Source of the DNA: Cryobacterium luteum
GTDB taxonomy: Bacteria > Actinomycetota > Actinomycetes > Actinomycetales > Microbacteriaceae
DNA length: 64,000 nucleotides
Direction: 5' to 3'
NCBI RefSeq assembly: GCF_900110125.1
Contig: NZ_FOCN01000003.1
Span: 124,001 to 188,000, forward strand
The position numbers and the translations under genes are program-made. The notes beneath the pieces were generated by a model. The model was given only the letters and a program-made list of their open reading frames with translations, was not told the origin of the DNA and made no database searches. Below are positions 37,480-45,574 of the stretch, piece by piece. Each line of letters starts with the position of its first letter. The first letter of the stretch is position 1.

Positions 37480-38268
37480 TCAGACCGTCGGCAGGGTGAA
37501 CGGGCCGGCCGCCGGCCGTTTGGGCAGGACGTTGTCGCCGGAGGATTGGTGCCGCACCCGACGCAGCACCCACGGCACCAGGTACTCCCGCGCCCATGCG
37601 AAGTCTTCGGTGCGCGCCTGACGCCAGCTGGTACCCGGCATCGGCTCTGGCGCGCTCGGTTCGAGGGAATTCTTCACGTTGAGGGTCTGCAGCACCATGC
37701 GGGCCACCGTGTGGTGTCCGAGAGCGTTCAGGTGCAGCCGGTCTGGCGCCCACAGCCGTGGGTCCTGGATCTCGGTGAGCTGCCACATGTCGGCCACGAT
37801 GCAGTCGTACTTCGTTGCAATGGCGCGAATGTTCTCGTTGTAGATGGCGACCTTGCCGCGAATGCTGCGAAACACGGGGGAGAAGCCCACATCGGCACCG
37901 GTGAACAGCACGACCGTCGCGCCATCGCTGGTCAACCGAGAAATGACTTCGTCACAGCGCGCAGCGATGAAGTCCGGGTCGGTACCCGGTCGGAGCACGT
38001 CGTTGCCGCCGGCCGAGATGGTGATCAGGTCAGGGCGCTGCGCCAGCGCCGGTTCGACCTGTTCGTCGGCAATCTGCCGAATGAGTTTGCCGCGCACAGC
38101 GAGGTTGGCGTAAGCGAAGTCCTCGGTGCCGTCGCTCAAAATCTCGGCGACCCGATCGGCCCAGCCCCGGTGCCCGCCGGGGCTCTGCACCTCAGGATCG
38201 CCGATGCCTTCGGTGAAGGAGTCGCCCAGGGCGACGTAGCGCGACCACGGATGCTGTTGCTTCGTCAT
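37480..38268 (-). CDS. SGNH/GDSL hydrolase
   Basis: The 262-residue esterase-type protein has block I ALGDSFTEG (Ser nucleophile), block II-type Gly in YANLAVRGKL, block III GGNDVLRPG, and block V DRLHLNALGHHTVA with Asp and His. No signal peptide is visible, so it probably acts inside the cell. The start at 38268 is a plausible leaderless one: CAGAAT lies six bases upstream. It is divergent from the helicase gene. Confidence 0.87.
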   Translation of the reverse strand: MTKQQHPWSRYVALGDSFTEGIGDPEVQSPGGHRGWADRVAEILSDGTEDFAYANLAVRGKLIRQIADEQVEPALAQRPDLITISAGGNDVLRPGTDPDFIAARCDEVISRLTSDGATVVLFTGADVGFSPVFRSIRGKVAIYNENIRAIATKYDCIVADMWQLTEIQDPRLWAPDRLHLNALGHHTVARMVLQTLNVKNSLEPSAPEPMPGTSWRQARTEDFAWAREYLVPWVLRRVRHQSSGDNVLPKRPAAGPFTLPTV

Positions 38269-38345
38269 CGACCCATTCTGTCGGACCACCCGGGTCGGGT
38301 CGAACCGAGCGCGCTGCACGCGAACGTCAGTGGGCTTTGGTAGAT

Positions 38346-40172
38346 TTGTCAGAAGTGAATACTCCATCGGTTTTCGGTCCCGCGCAGGGAACGAGTGCAG
38401 CCGAACATCTTTCGCCGTCCTTCCCCGAACGCGCCGCCTGGGGTACCGCTGGCAAGCTGCGTGCCTGGCAAGCCGAAGCGCTCGAAGCCTACTTCGTGCA
38501 CGAACCGCGAGACTTCCTCGCCGCGGCCACGCCCGGTGCCGGCAAGACAACGTTCGCCCTGCGTCTGGCGGCCGAACTTCGGTCCCGGCGAACCATCGAT
38601 CGCATCACCGTCGTCGCCCCGACCGAGCATCTCAAAAACCAGTGGGCGGATGCCGCGGCGCGCGCGGGCATCCGTCTCGACCCAATGTTCAAGAACGCCG
38701 ACCGCAGTTACGGCAGCCACTATCACGGAGTCGTCGTCACCTACGCGCAGGTCGCAGCGCGCGCCGCCCTGCACAAGCAGCTCACCGAATCGAGCCGTAC
38801 CCTGGTCATCCTCGACGAGATCCACCACGGGGGAGACGCCCTGAGCTGGGGCGACGCGATTCGTGAGGCGTTCGGCCCGGCCACCCGCAGGCTGTCACTG
38901 ACCGGTACCCCGTTCCGGTCAGATACCTCGCCGATTCCGTTCGTGAGCTACCTGCCCGACAAGCACGGCATCCGCATGTCGCAGAGCGACTACGCCTACG
39001 GGTACGGCCGTGCCCTCGCCGACGGCGTGGTGCGCCCGGTCATGTTCATGGTCTACGCCGGGCACATGAAATGGCGCACCCGCGCCGGCGACGAGATGGA
39101 AGCAAAACTCGGCGAGGGTAACACCAAGGACATCACGAGCCAGGCTTGGCGCACCGCACTCGAGCCCAGCGGCCAGTGGATACCGTCGGTGTTGCGCGCC
39201 GCGAATTCGCGTCTGACCGAGGTGCGGCACGGCATTCCGGATGCCGGTGGCCTCGTCATCGCCACCGACCAGACCACCGCACGCGCCTACGCCGTTATCC
39301 TCGAGGACATCTGTGGTGAGCCGGTCACGATCGTGCTCTCCGATGAGAAAGAAGCCAGCGACCGGATCGACGAGTTCTCCAAGAACACGCGGCGTTGGAT
39401 GGTCGCCGTGCGGATGGTGTCGGAGGGTGTTGATGTGCCGCGTCTCGCTGTCGGCGTGTACGCGACGAGCGCGGCCACCCCGCTGTATTTTGCCCAGGCG
39501 ATCGGCCGGTTCGTGAGGGCGCGTCGTCGTGGAGAGACGGCGTCCATTTTTCTGCCGAACGTTCCCGGGCTGCTCAGCCTGGCCAACGCCCTCGAACTGG
39601 AACGCGACCACGCCCTCGACCGCAGCAACCGTGACGACGGCGACGATGGCATGTACAACCCCGAAGACGCCATGGTCACTGCGGCGAACAAGGAAGAGAA
39701 AGCGTCCGATGACCTCGGCGTGGACGACTTCACCTGGCAGGCCCTGGACTCGCAGGCGACCTTCGACATGGTCATGTTCGACGGTGATGAATTCGGTGAG
39801 CTCGCCGAGCCGGGCACCGATGAGGAGTTCGACTTCATCGGGATCCCCGGCCTGCTCGAGCCGGAGCAGGTGTCGGAGTTGCTGCGGCAACGCCAGTCCC
39901 GTCAGTCCAAGCGGTCCACCGACAAGCGTAGAGACCCCGTCACCGGCGACATCGCCCCGCTGGAGCCGCCGCCGCTTTACCGTACGCTGAAGGAACAGCG
40001 CACCCTGCTGTCGAGCCTGGTGGGCATGTGGTCGAAGCTGGCCAACGAGCCGCACGGCATGATCCACGCTGAGATGCGTCGGATCTGTGGCGGGCCCGCC
40101 GTCGCGCAGGCCAGCGTGACCCAGCTGCAGATGCGCATCGACCTGCTGCGCCGCCGTCTCGGCCGCAGCTAG
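38346..40172 (+). CDS. DEAD/DEAH-box helicase
   Basis: The roughly 608-residue SF2 helicase has Walker A in AATPGAGKTT near residue 60, DEIHH as motif II, SLTGTPFRSD, VSEGVDVPRLAVGVYATS as motif V and QAIGRFVRARRRGE as motif VI. A C-terminal charged segment of about 170 residues follows the ATPase core. Similar XPB-like or type III restriction subunit-like ATPases occur alone in Actinobacteria; no methylase or nuclease gene is adjacent. Starts TTG 38346 or GTG 38355 are both near TAGATT (38341-38346); the GTG would be eight bases downstream of that hexamer. Its stop abuts the convergent cystathionine-type gene. Confidence 0.85.
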   Translation: MSEVNTPSVFGPAQGTSAAEHLSPSFPERAAWGTAGKLRAWQAEALEAYFVHEPRDFLAAATPGAGKTTFALRLAAELRSRRTIDRITVVAPTEHLKNQWADAAARAGIRLDPMFKNADRSYGSHYHGVVVTYAQVAARAALHKQLTESSRTLVILDEIHHGGDALSWGDAIREAFGPATRRLSLTGTPFRSDTSPIPFVSYLPDKHGIRMSQSDYAYGYGRALADGVVRPVMFMVYAGHMKWRTRAGDEMEAKLGEGNTKDITSQAWRTALEPSGQWIPSVLRAANSRLTEVRHGIPDAGGLVIATDQTTARAYAVILEDICGEPVTIVLSDEKEASDRIDEFSKNTRRWMVAVRMVSEGVDVPRLAVGVYATSAATPLYFAQAIGRFVRARRRGETASIFLPNVPGLLSLANALELERDHALDRSNRDDGDDGMYNPEDAMVTAANKEEKASDDLGVDDFTWQALDSQATFDMVMFDGDEFGELAEPGTDEEFDFIGIPGLLEPEQVSELLRQRQSRQSKRSTDKRRDPVTGDIAPLEPPPLYRTLKEQRTLLSSLVGMWSKLANEPHGMIHAEMRRICGGPAVAQASVTQLQMRIDLLRRRLGRS

Positions 40173-41396
40173 CTAGTCACGCAGCGTCGTCGACCGGGCC
40201 TTGTTTTCGACACTGACGGGCGCACGGGCGACCAGCAGTGCGGTGAGAATGTCGTCGAGCAGGTCATCGACGTGTTCGAGTCCGATCGACAGGCGCACGA
40301 CACCGGCGCCGGGGCGTGCCGTTGCCGCGACCGGCCGGTGGGTCAGGGATGCCGGGTGTTGAACGAGGGAGTCGACACCGCCCAGCGACACGGCGTGCGT
40401 GACCAGCCTCAGTGCTTCGGTGAAGCGCACGGCGGCTGCGTAGGAGCCCAGGTCCAGGGCCATCAGGGAACCGGCCCCCGCGCTCTGTCGGCCGATCAGC
40501 CCCTGCGGGTCCTGGCCGGGCAGGCCGGGGTAAAGTACGCGAGACAACGCCGGATGTTCGTTGAGCCGGGCAGCGATCACACCCGCCGTGTCCTGTTGGG
40601 CGCGCACCCGAATCGGCAGGGTGCGCAGCCCGCGATGCAGCAGGTAGGCGTTGAACGGCGCCAGCAAGCCACCGGTGAGCGCGCGCACCTGCCGCAGCCG
40701 CACCATCCACTCGTGGGGCCCCGAAACGGTTCCGCCCATGGCATCGCCGTGCCCGCCGAGGAACTTGGTCGCGCTGTGCAGAACCAGGGTAGCCCCGCAC
40801 TCGATCGGGCGTTGCAGCACCGGCGTCGCAAAGGTATTGTCGACCAGCACCGGAACATCTCCGGCGGCCGCAACGACCGCCCGAATATCGGTGAGCTCGA
40901 GGGTCGGGTTGGCCGGCGTCTCGAGCACGACCAGACCGGTGTCCGCACGGATGGCCGCTGTAACGCCGGCCAGGTCGGTCCAGGTGACCGTCGTGCCGAG
41001 CAGCCCACTGGCCAGGACGTGGTCGGTTCCGCCGTACAGGGGGCGGAGGGCCACGATATGCGGCTTGCCGGCGGTCACCGTCGCGATCAGCGTCGCGGTA
41101 AGGGCGGCCATTCCGGTGGCGAAGGCCACTGTGCCCTCAGCCTGTTCCAACGCCGCCAGGGCGCACTCGAACCGGGCGACTCCGGGCTGCCACAACCGCT
41201 GGTAGACGGCGGAGTCCTCAGGTCGGGGAGTGCCTCCGGTCGCCAGGTTCTCGTACGACTCACCACCGGTCTCCACTGTTCGCAGCGGATTCGTTGTCGA
41301 CAGGTCGATTCCCGGAACGTGAACCCCGGCCTCGGTGAGGCCGTCCATTCCGGCATGCACGGCTAGGGTTTCGATGTGTGGCGTCGATGGCAGCAT
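40173..41396 (-). CDS. PLP-dependent transsulfuration enzyme (cystathionine gamma-synthase/lyase family)
   Basis: The 407-residue protein belongs to the Cys/Met metabolism PLP family. The Schiff-base lysine is in VLHSATKFLGGHGDAMGG, preceded by VLVDNTFATPVLQRP; SLMALDLGS and AVSLGGVDSLVQHPASLTH follow in family order. Whether it is a gamma-synthase or gamma-lyase (cystathionine or methionine) is not decidable by eye. It is divergent from an Lrp-type regulator, suggesting amino-acid-responsive control. The ATG at 41396 has GAGG three bases upstream; a longer frame is rejected. Confidence 0.88.
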   Translation of the reverse strand: MLPSTPHIETLAVHAGMDGLTEAGVHVPGIDLSTTNPLRTVETGGESYENLATGGTPRPEDSAVYQRLWQPGVARFECALAALEQAEGTVAFATGMAALTATLIATVTAGKPHIVALRPLYGGTDHVLASGLLGTTVTWTDLAGVTAAIRADTGLVVLETPANPTLELTDIRAVVAAAGDVPVLVDNTFATPVLQRPIECGATLVLHSATKFLGGHGDAMGGTVSGPHEWMVRLRQVRALTGGLLAPFNAYLLHRGLRTLPIRVRAQQDTAGVIAARLNEHPALSRVLYPGLPGQDPQGLIGRQSAGAGSLMALDLGSYAAAVRFTEALRLVTHAVSLGGVDSLVQHPASLTHRPVAATARPGAGVVRLSIGLEHVDDLLDDILTALLVARAPVSVENKARSTTLRD

Positions 41397-41502
41397 GACC
41401 TCACAGAAGCAGATTCTGTGCGTTCCTACAAGGCACTCTGCAGACCCTTCCAAAACTGATCTTCACATCGCATAAACTCCTTGGTAACGAGGGAGTCTCT
41501 TA

Positions 41503-41982
41503 ATGGAATCGAAGAAGCCGGAACTTGACCGGGTTGATCGCGCTTTACTGCGTGCCCTGTCCGTCAATGCGAGGGCTTCTGGGGCGGCCCTGGCCAGCGA
41601 GATCGGCGTCGCCGAATCCACCGTGTCCCTGCGTCTGCGCCGTCTGCAGCAGCTCGGCCACATTCGCGGCTATCGGGCCAACATCGACCTGGCCGCACTC
41701 GGCGCGAGCCTGCAGGCCCTGATCTCGGTGCGGCTGGCCAAGCACGCCCGGGTACAGATCGATGACTTTCGAAACGCAGCCCCGCACTGGCCCGGGGTGA
41801 TCGGCCTGTTCCACACCGCCGGAGCCGATGACTATCTGCTGCACGTTGCCGCCGCGGATGCCTCCCACCTGCGTGACTTCGTGTTGGAACACCTCGCGGA
41901 GCATCCGGCCGTCGCCCACACCGAGACCAACCTGATCTTTGAGTACGTCGACGGTGACGGCTGGCAAGATCTGGTCAAGTAG
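41503..41982 (+). CDS. Lrp/AsnC-family transcriptional regulator
   Basis: The 159-residue protein has the N-terminal Lrp helix-turn-helix (LDRVDRALLRALSVNARASG, VAESTVSLRLRRLQQLGHIR) and the RAM ligand domain (LISVRLAKHARVQI, AGADDYLLHV). Lrp proteins respond to amino acids. It is divergent from the transsulfuration gene over 106 bp, a common arrangement for a regulator and its target. GAGGGAG precedes the ATG. A terminator with a GTGA tetraloop follows. Confidence 0.92.
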   Translation: MESKKPELDRVDRALLRALSVNARASGAALASEIGVAESTVSLRLRRLQQLGHIRGYRANIDLAALGASLQALISVRLAKHARVQIDDFRNAAPHWPGVIGLFHTAGADDYLLHVAAADASHLRDFVLEHLAEHPAVAHTETNLIFEYVDGDGWQDLVK

Positions 41983-42040
41983 CACCGCGGACGGACTGTG
42001 GGTCGTTGCTGACCGGTCCAGACCAATTCGGTTAAAACAA

Positions 42041-42070
42041 GAACGCCTCCCGCGTGAGCGGGAGGCGTTC
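42041..42070. terminator. Terminator between lrp-like and csp genes
   Basis: GAACGCCTCCCGC (42041-42053) pairs exactly with GCGGGAGGCGTTC (42058-42070) around a GTGA loop, flanked by AACAA and TTCG. The genes on either side are convergent. Confidence 0.85.
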
Positions 42071-42084
42071 TTCGCAAGCTCTAT

Positions 42085-42288
42085 TTAGAGGGCGCGGATG
42101 TTTTCGGCCTGAGGACCCTTGGGGCCCTGGGTTACCTCGAACTCGACCTTCTGGTTCTCATCGAGGGACTTGTAGCCGTTCGACGCGATCGCGGAGTAGT
42201 GCGCGAAAACATCGGCGCTTCCGTCGTCGGGTGCGATAAAGCCGAAGCCCTTTTCAGCGTTGAACCATTTCACGGTACCTGTTGCCAT
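42085..42288 (-). CDS. Cold shock protein (CspA family)
   Basis: The 67-residue protein is a single cold-shock domain with RNP1 [11 protein letters not shown] (residues about 13-23) and RNP2 DVFAHYSAI. It is an RNA chaperone. A strong GGAGGAG precedes the ATG. A promoter about 160 nt upstream (separate entry) would give a long 5' leader like those of other cold-shock mRNAs. Confidence 0.95.
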   Translation of the reverse strand: MATGTVKWFNAEKGFGFIAPDDGSADVFAHYSAIASNGYKSLDENQKVEFEVTQGPKGPQAENIRAL

Positions 42289-42599
42289 TTGTAAAACTCC
42301 TCCAGGAGTGTTAGACCGGCCCCGACTGTCGGGACCGTTCGTCGCGGTATTCGTCGTCCGCTTCCGAAAGGAATGTGGCGCACAAACCGCAATCCAGTTG
42401 AATCACGATCGGTGCGTTTAAGACGTGCAAGCACTACAACTTCGAGTCCAACACTAGCCCACAAGTCTGGATGGTTTCAAAATTCCCAGCCTTTTCGACG
42501 TGAAAGCGTTACGTTCACGGCGAAATTCGGGTGAACTCCCGGTCTACCACTGCCTGTCGAGGGTCACGGCACCCGGTTTTCACAATGTCTTACGGCGTG
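42289..42599 (-). promoter_or_regulatory. csp long leader and promoter region
   Basis: On the reverse strand TTGAAA (42475-42480) and TAGTGT (42451-42456) are spaced 18 bp apart and would start transcription near 42444, giving a leader of about 155 nt. Upstream, CGTGAA-N9-TTCACG (42499-42519) is a palindrome that could bind an activator. The rest toward the DUF3097 stop shows nothing else. Confidence 0.55.
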
Positions 42600-43436
42600 T
42601 CATTCGGCGGTCACGAAATCAATCAGGTGCTCCACGCGGCCCAGGAGTTGCGGTTCCAGATCGGCAAAAGTGTGCACCCGGCCAAGAATTCGCTGCCAGG
42701 CCCTGGCGATGTCGGCCTGCTCCTCGTGCGGCCAGCCGAGCGCATCGCAGATGCCGTGTTTCCACTCGATACTCCGCGGCACCTCCGGCCAGGCCTGGAG
42801 GCCAACCCGAGCCGGCTTGACCGACTGCCACACGTCGACGAACGGATGCCCGACCACGAGCACGTTCGCGGCGAACGGCCCGCGCGCCACGGCCTCCGCG
42901 ATGCGGCTCTCCTTGGACCCGGGCACGAGATGGTCGACGAGCACTCCGACGCGACGATCAGGTGCCGGCCGGAATTCGCGGAGGATGTCGTCGAGATTGT
43001 CGACGCCCTCGATGTATTCCACGACGACCCCTTCAACTCTCAGATCGGCACCCCAGACCTTTTCCACCAGTTCGGCGTCGTGCCGACCTTCGACAAAGAT
43101 GCGGCTCGCACGAGCGACCCTGGCCCGCGCGTTCGGCACGGCGGTTGAGCCAGAGGCCGTGCGCACCCGGCCGAGGGCAGCGGCCATGGTCGGAGCCACC
43201 AGGGTCACCGCACGGCCGTCGATCAGAAAGCCGGAGCCGAGCGGAAAGAGTCGCAGTTTGCCGTGCCGATCCTCCAGGGTGACGATCTTCTTATCGACGC
43301 TCATGACGGCGCCGCAGAATCCGGTCGCGACCTCTTCCACAACCAGGTCTCGGGTGGCTTCCTGCGTCGGAATGACACGGCGGCCGGCGGCGCGCCAGCC
43401 GGGGGAGAGCACGTCTGCACTGTATCGATCGTCCAT
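42600..43436 (-). CDS. DUF3097 family protein
   Basis: The 278-residue protein matches the actinobacterial DUF3097 family: MDDRYSADVLSPGWR at the start, FVEGRHDAELVEKVWG near residue 118 and VVEYIEGVDNLDDIL, then HPFVDVWQSVKPARVG. FVEGRHDAELVEKVWG resembles the Toprim motif (EGxxDAxxL), so a nuclease or topoisomerase-like metal site is possible; that is inference. TAGCGT (complement of 43444-43449) lies seven bases before the ATG. It is divergent from an SRAP-family protein over 59 bp. Confidence 0.88.
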   Translation of the reverse strand: MDDRYSADVLSPGWRAAGRRVIPTQEATRDLVVEEVATGFCGAVMSVDKKIVTLEDRHGKLRLFPLGSGFLIDGRAVTLVAPTMAAALGRVRTASGSTAVPNARARVARASRIFVEGRHDAELVEKVWGADLRVEGVVVEYIEGVDNLDDILREFRPAPDRRVGVLVDHLVPGSKESRIAEAVARGPFAANVLVVGHPFVDVWQSVKPARVGLQAWPEVPRSIEWKHGICDALGWPHEEQADIARAWQRILGRVHTFADLEPQLLGRVEHLIDFVTAE

Positions 43437-43495
43437 TGCATCGACGCTAGCCGACAACAGGGAGACGTCCGGGCAGGGCGCGGTATTCTGAAGAC
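43437..43495. promoter_or_regulatory. Back-to-back leaderless promoters of DUF3097 and SRAP genes
   Basis: In a 59-bp spacer each gene has a TANNNT hexamer next to its ATG: TAGCGT (complement of 43444-43449) seven bases from DUF3097 and TATTCT (43484-43489) six bases from SRAP. Confidence 0.55.
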
Positions 43496-44206
43496 ATGTG
43501 TGGTCGATTCATCATTACCGATACGGCGCCCGATCTGGCGTCCATGTTCGATGTCGAACACGAGGGGGAGAACCTGCCGGAGCCGTCCTGGAACATCCGG
43601 CCGACCGAGCAGATTCCCATCGTGCTCGAATCCGCCAGGACCGATCCGGCCGTGCGGCGGCTGGAATCGGCGCGCTGGTCGTTGATTCCCTCGTTCGCCA
43701 CGGAACCGACATCGAAATTTCCGACCTTCAACGCCCGCGCAGAAACCGCCGCTGAGAAACCGACCTTCAAAACATCAGTACGGTCACGGCGTGCCCTGAT
43801 ACCGGCCACGGGCTATTTCGAGTGGCACACCGAAGGCAACGTCAAGACGCCCTACTTCGTCCATTCCGATGACGGCCTGCCGCTGGCTTTCGCCGGCCTG
43901 TATTCCTGGTGGAAGAACCCGGCCGCCGCCGACACCGACCCGGCGCGTTGGGTGCTGTCCGCCACCATCCTGACGACGGATGCGCGCGGTCCGCTCGCGC
44001 AAATCCACGATCGCACCCCCGTCGCCCTGCCGGAGGAATGGTGGGACCACTGGCTCGACCCGGCCACACAGGGCGACCAGTCGCTCATCGATGCCGCCGT
44101 GGCAGCCTCGCACGAGGTCGTCGAATCGCTGGATTTTCACGAGGTCGCTCCGGTGACCGGAAACGGCCCCGAACTGATCGAGCCGGTCACCAGGGATTCG
44201 ATGTAA
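43496..44206 (+). CDS. SOS response-associated peptidase (SRAP, YedK/HMCES-type)
   Basis: The 236-residue protein begins MCGRFIITDTA, where Cys2 is the residue that forms a covalent link with abasic DNA in this family. The supporting active-site set is visible: Asn in TFNARAET, Glu in GYFEWHTEG and His in QIHDRTPVAL. SRAP proteins protect single-stranded abasic sites. It is divergent from DUF3097 and has a leaderless promoter. Neighbouring nucleic-acid enzymes are consistent with DNA-damage handling. Confidence 0.93.
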   Translation: MCGRFIITDTAPDLASMFDVEHEGENLPEPSWNIRPTEQIPIVLESARTDPAVRRLESARWSLIPSFATEPTSKFPTFNARAETAAEKPTFKTSVRSRRALIPATGYFEWHTEGNVKTPYFVHSDDGLPLAFAGLYSWWKNPAAADTDPARWVLSATILTTDARGPLAQIHDRTPVALPEEWWDHWLDPATQGDQSLIDAAVAASHEVVESLDFHEVAPVTGNGPELIEPVTRDSM

Positions 44207-44310
44207 GCACTCCTGGCCCCAACCGGTACGCTCGAATCAATACAAATATTCATTACGCTCAACTCAGTGACTGGCGAAATTACGCGGGCGCTGCCGTGAA
44301 AGGACCACCC

Positions 44311-44475
44311 ATGAACATTGTCGCCTTCGTCGTCGCGTTTGCGATTTTCGTCTTCGGTTTTTGGCTGTTCGGCCTGGCGTTCTCGGTCACGTCCCTGATG
44401 GCACCGATCTTCATCGGCGGAATCGTCTGCGTTTCCATCGCCATGGCGATCCCGTTCCACCTGCTCCGCGACTAG
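44311..44475 (+). CDS. Small two-helix membrane protein
   Basis: The 54-residue product has two hydrophobic segments (IVAFVVAFAIFVFGFWLFGL and LMAPIFIGGIVCVSIAMAI). AAAGGA lies seven bases upstream of the ATG. No family is recognised. It lies between the SRAP and J-domain genes with an AT-rich spacer before it, which likely holds its own promoter. Confidence 0.7.
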   Translation: MNIVAFVVAFAIFVFGFWLFGLAFSVTSLMAPIFIGGIVCVSIAMAIPFHLLRD

Positions 44476-44638
44476 TCAGCGCCAACGTCGCGTTCGAACC
44501 GGCGACAGCAACCGACCGCGCGCAGCCGGCCAGGGCTCGCTCGGCGTACCTCGGCCCAATGTCAGAATCCCGCGGTACCGTTGACCTTCGATCGCCTTCG
44601 CAGCGATCGCCTTCGAACACGGAAAGGTCCCGCCCAGG

Positions 44639-45574
44639 ATGCAAGACAGCCCGGCCGCATCCACTCCCTACGAGGTCCTCGGCGTGAGCCCGACCGCGAC
44701 CGACGACGAGTTGCGTCGTGCCTACCGGCTGCTGCTTCGCCAGACGCACCCCGACGTCGGCGGCAGCGCGACCAAATTTCACGCCGTGCAGCTCGCCTGG
44801 GAGCGCATCGGCAGCCCCGAGAACCGTGCTGCCTACGATCGTCGACGTTTCGACGGTCCCGAGCAGCCTGCCGCTGCGGATGCCTACGCCGCCCCATCCA
44901 CCCGCGGTCCAGCCACGAAATCCAGCCTGAAAACCCGCATGCACGGCCACCCCGGCGGCCAGGCCCGGCTGAGATACCTCGATCTCGTGCGCGAATGGGC
45001 CGGTCGCGGCACGGTCATCGATGACCCGTACGCCCCCGCCCTCATTCGCAGCGCCCCCAAACTCGTGCGCCACTGCCTCGCCAAGGCTCTTGCCGAGGAG
45101 GCCACCGCTGCGCTCGTCGGCAACCTGGGCATCGGTTTCACCGCCTGGCACGACATCGATACCGGCGGCCAGACCGACAAACTCGACCACATCATCCTCG
45201 GCCCGGCCGGCCTGTTCGGCGTGCTCTCCGAGGACTGGGGAGCATCGGTGCAACTGCGCCGCGGCGAACTGGTCGGCGACGACCTGCCCGAAGATGACCG
45301 TCCGATTCACCAGTTCGAGGATGCCGCGCGCTCCATCACCCGCGCGCTGAAGGTGCGGTTCACCGCCCTCATCGTCGTCCTGCCCGACGGCGCGCTCGAG
45401 GAACCCGTGTCGCTGCCGAAGCGTGGCCGCCGCCCGATGATCATCGCCATCCCGCGTTCGCGCCTCGTCGGCGTGCTCCGCGACGGCCTGGCCGGCATGG
45501 AACGCGGCAGTTTCGAGAAAGTCTTCGAGCTGCGCAGCACCCTGCAAAACGGCATCCGCTTCGTGACGACCTAG
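44639..45574 (+). CDS. J-domain protein with C-terminal NERD-like domain
   Basis: The 311-residue protein opens with a DnaJ J-domain (PYEVLGVSPTATDDELRRAY near residues 10-29, then HPDVGG with the HPD motif). After a linker of about 50 residues comes a domain with GNLGIGFTAWHDIDTG and DKLDHIILGPAGLFGV, which resembles the nuclease-related NERD core (hDHhhhgpxGhF). The remaining beta strands (ITRALKVRFTALIVVLPDG) fit. The J-domain would recruit DnaK; a nuclease role is inference. GGAAAGG lies upstream of the ATG. The stop overlaps the convergent HAD gene. Confidence 0.82.
   Translation: MQDSPAASTPYEVLGVSPTATDDELRRAYRLLLRQTHPDVGGSATKFHAVQLAWERIGSPENRAAYDRRRFDGPEQPAAADAYAAPSTRGPATKSSLKTRMHGHPGGQARLRYLDLVREWAGRGTVIDDPYAPALIRSAPKLVRHCLAKALAEEATAALVGNLGIGFTAWHDIDTGGQTDKLDHIILGPAGLFGVLSEDWGASVQLRRGELVGDDLPEDDRPIHQFEDAARSITRALKVRFTALIVVLPDGALEEPVSLPKRGRRPMIIAIPRSRLVGVLRDGLAGMERGSFEKVFELRSTLQNGIRFVTT

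Noticed and set aside
38346-40172. Type III restriction-modification system
   Set aside because: The helicase resembles a Res subunit, but no methyltransferase or nuclease domain is encoded nearby.
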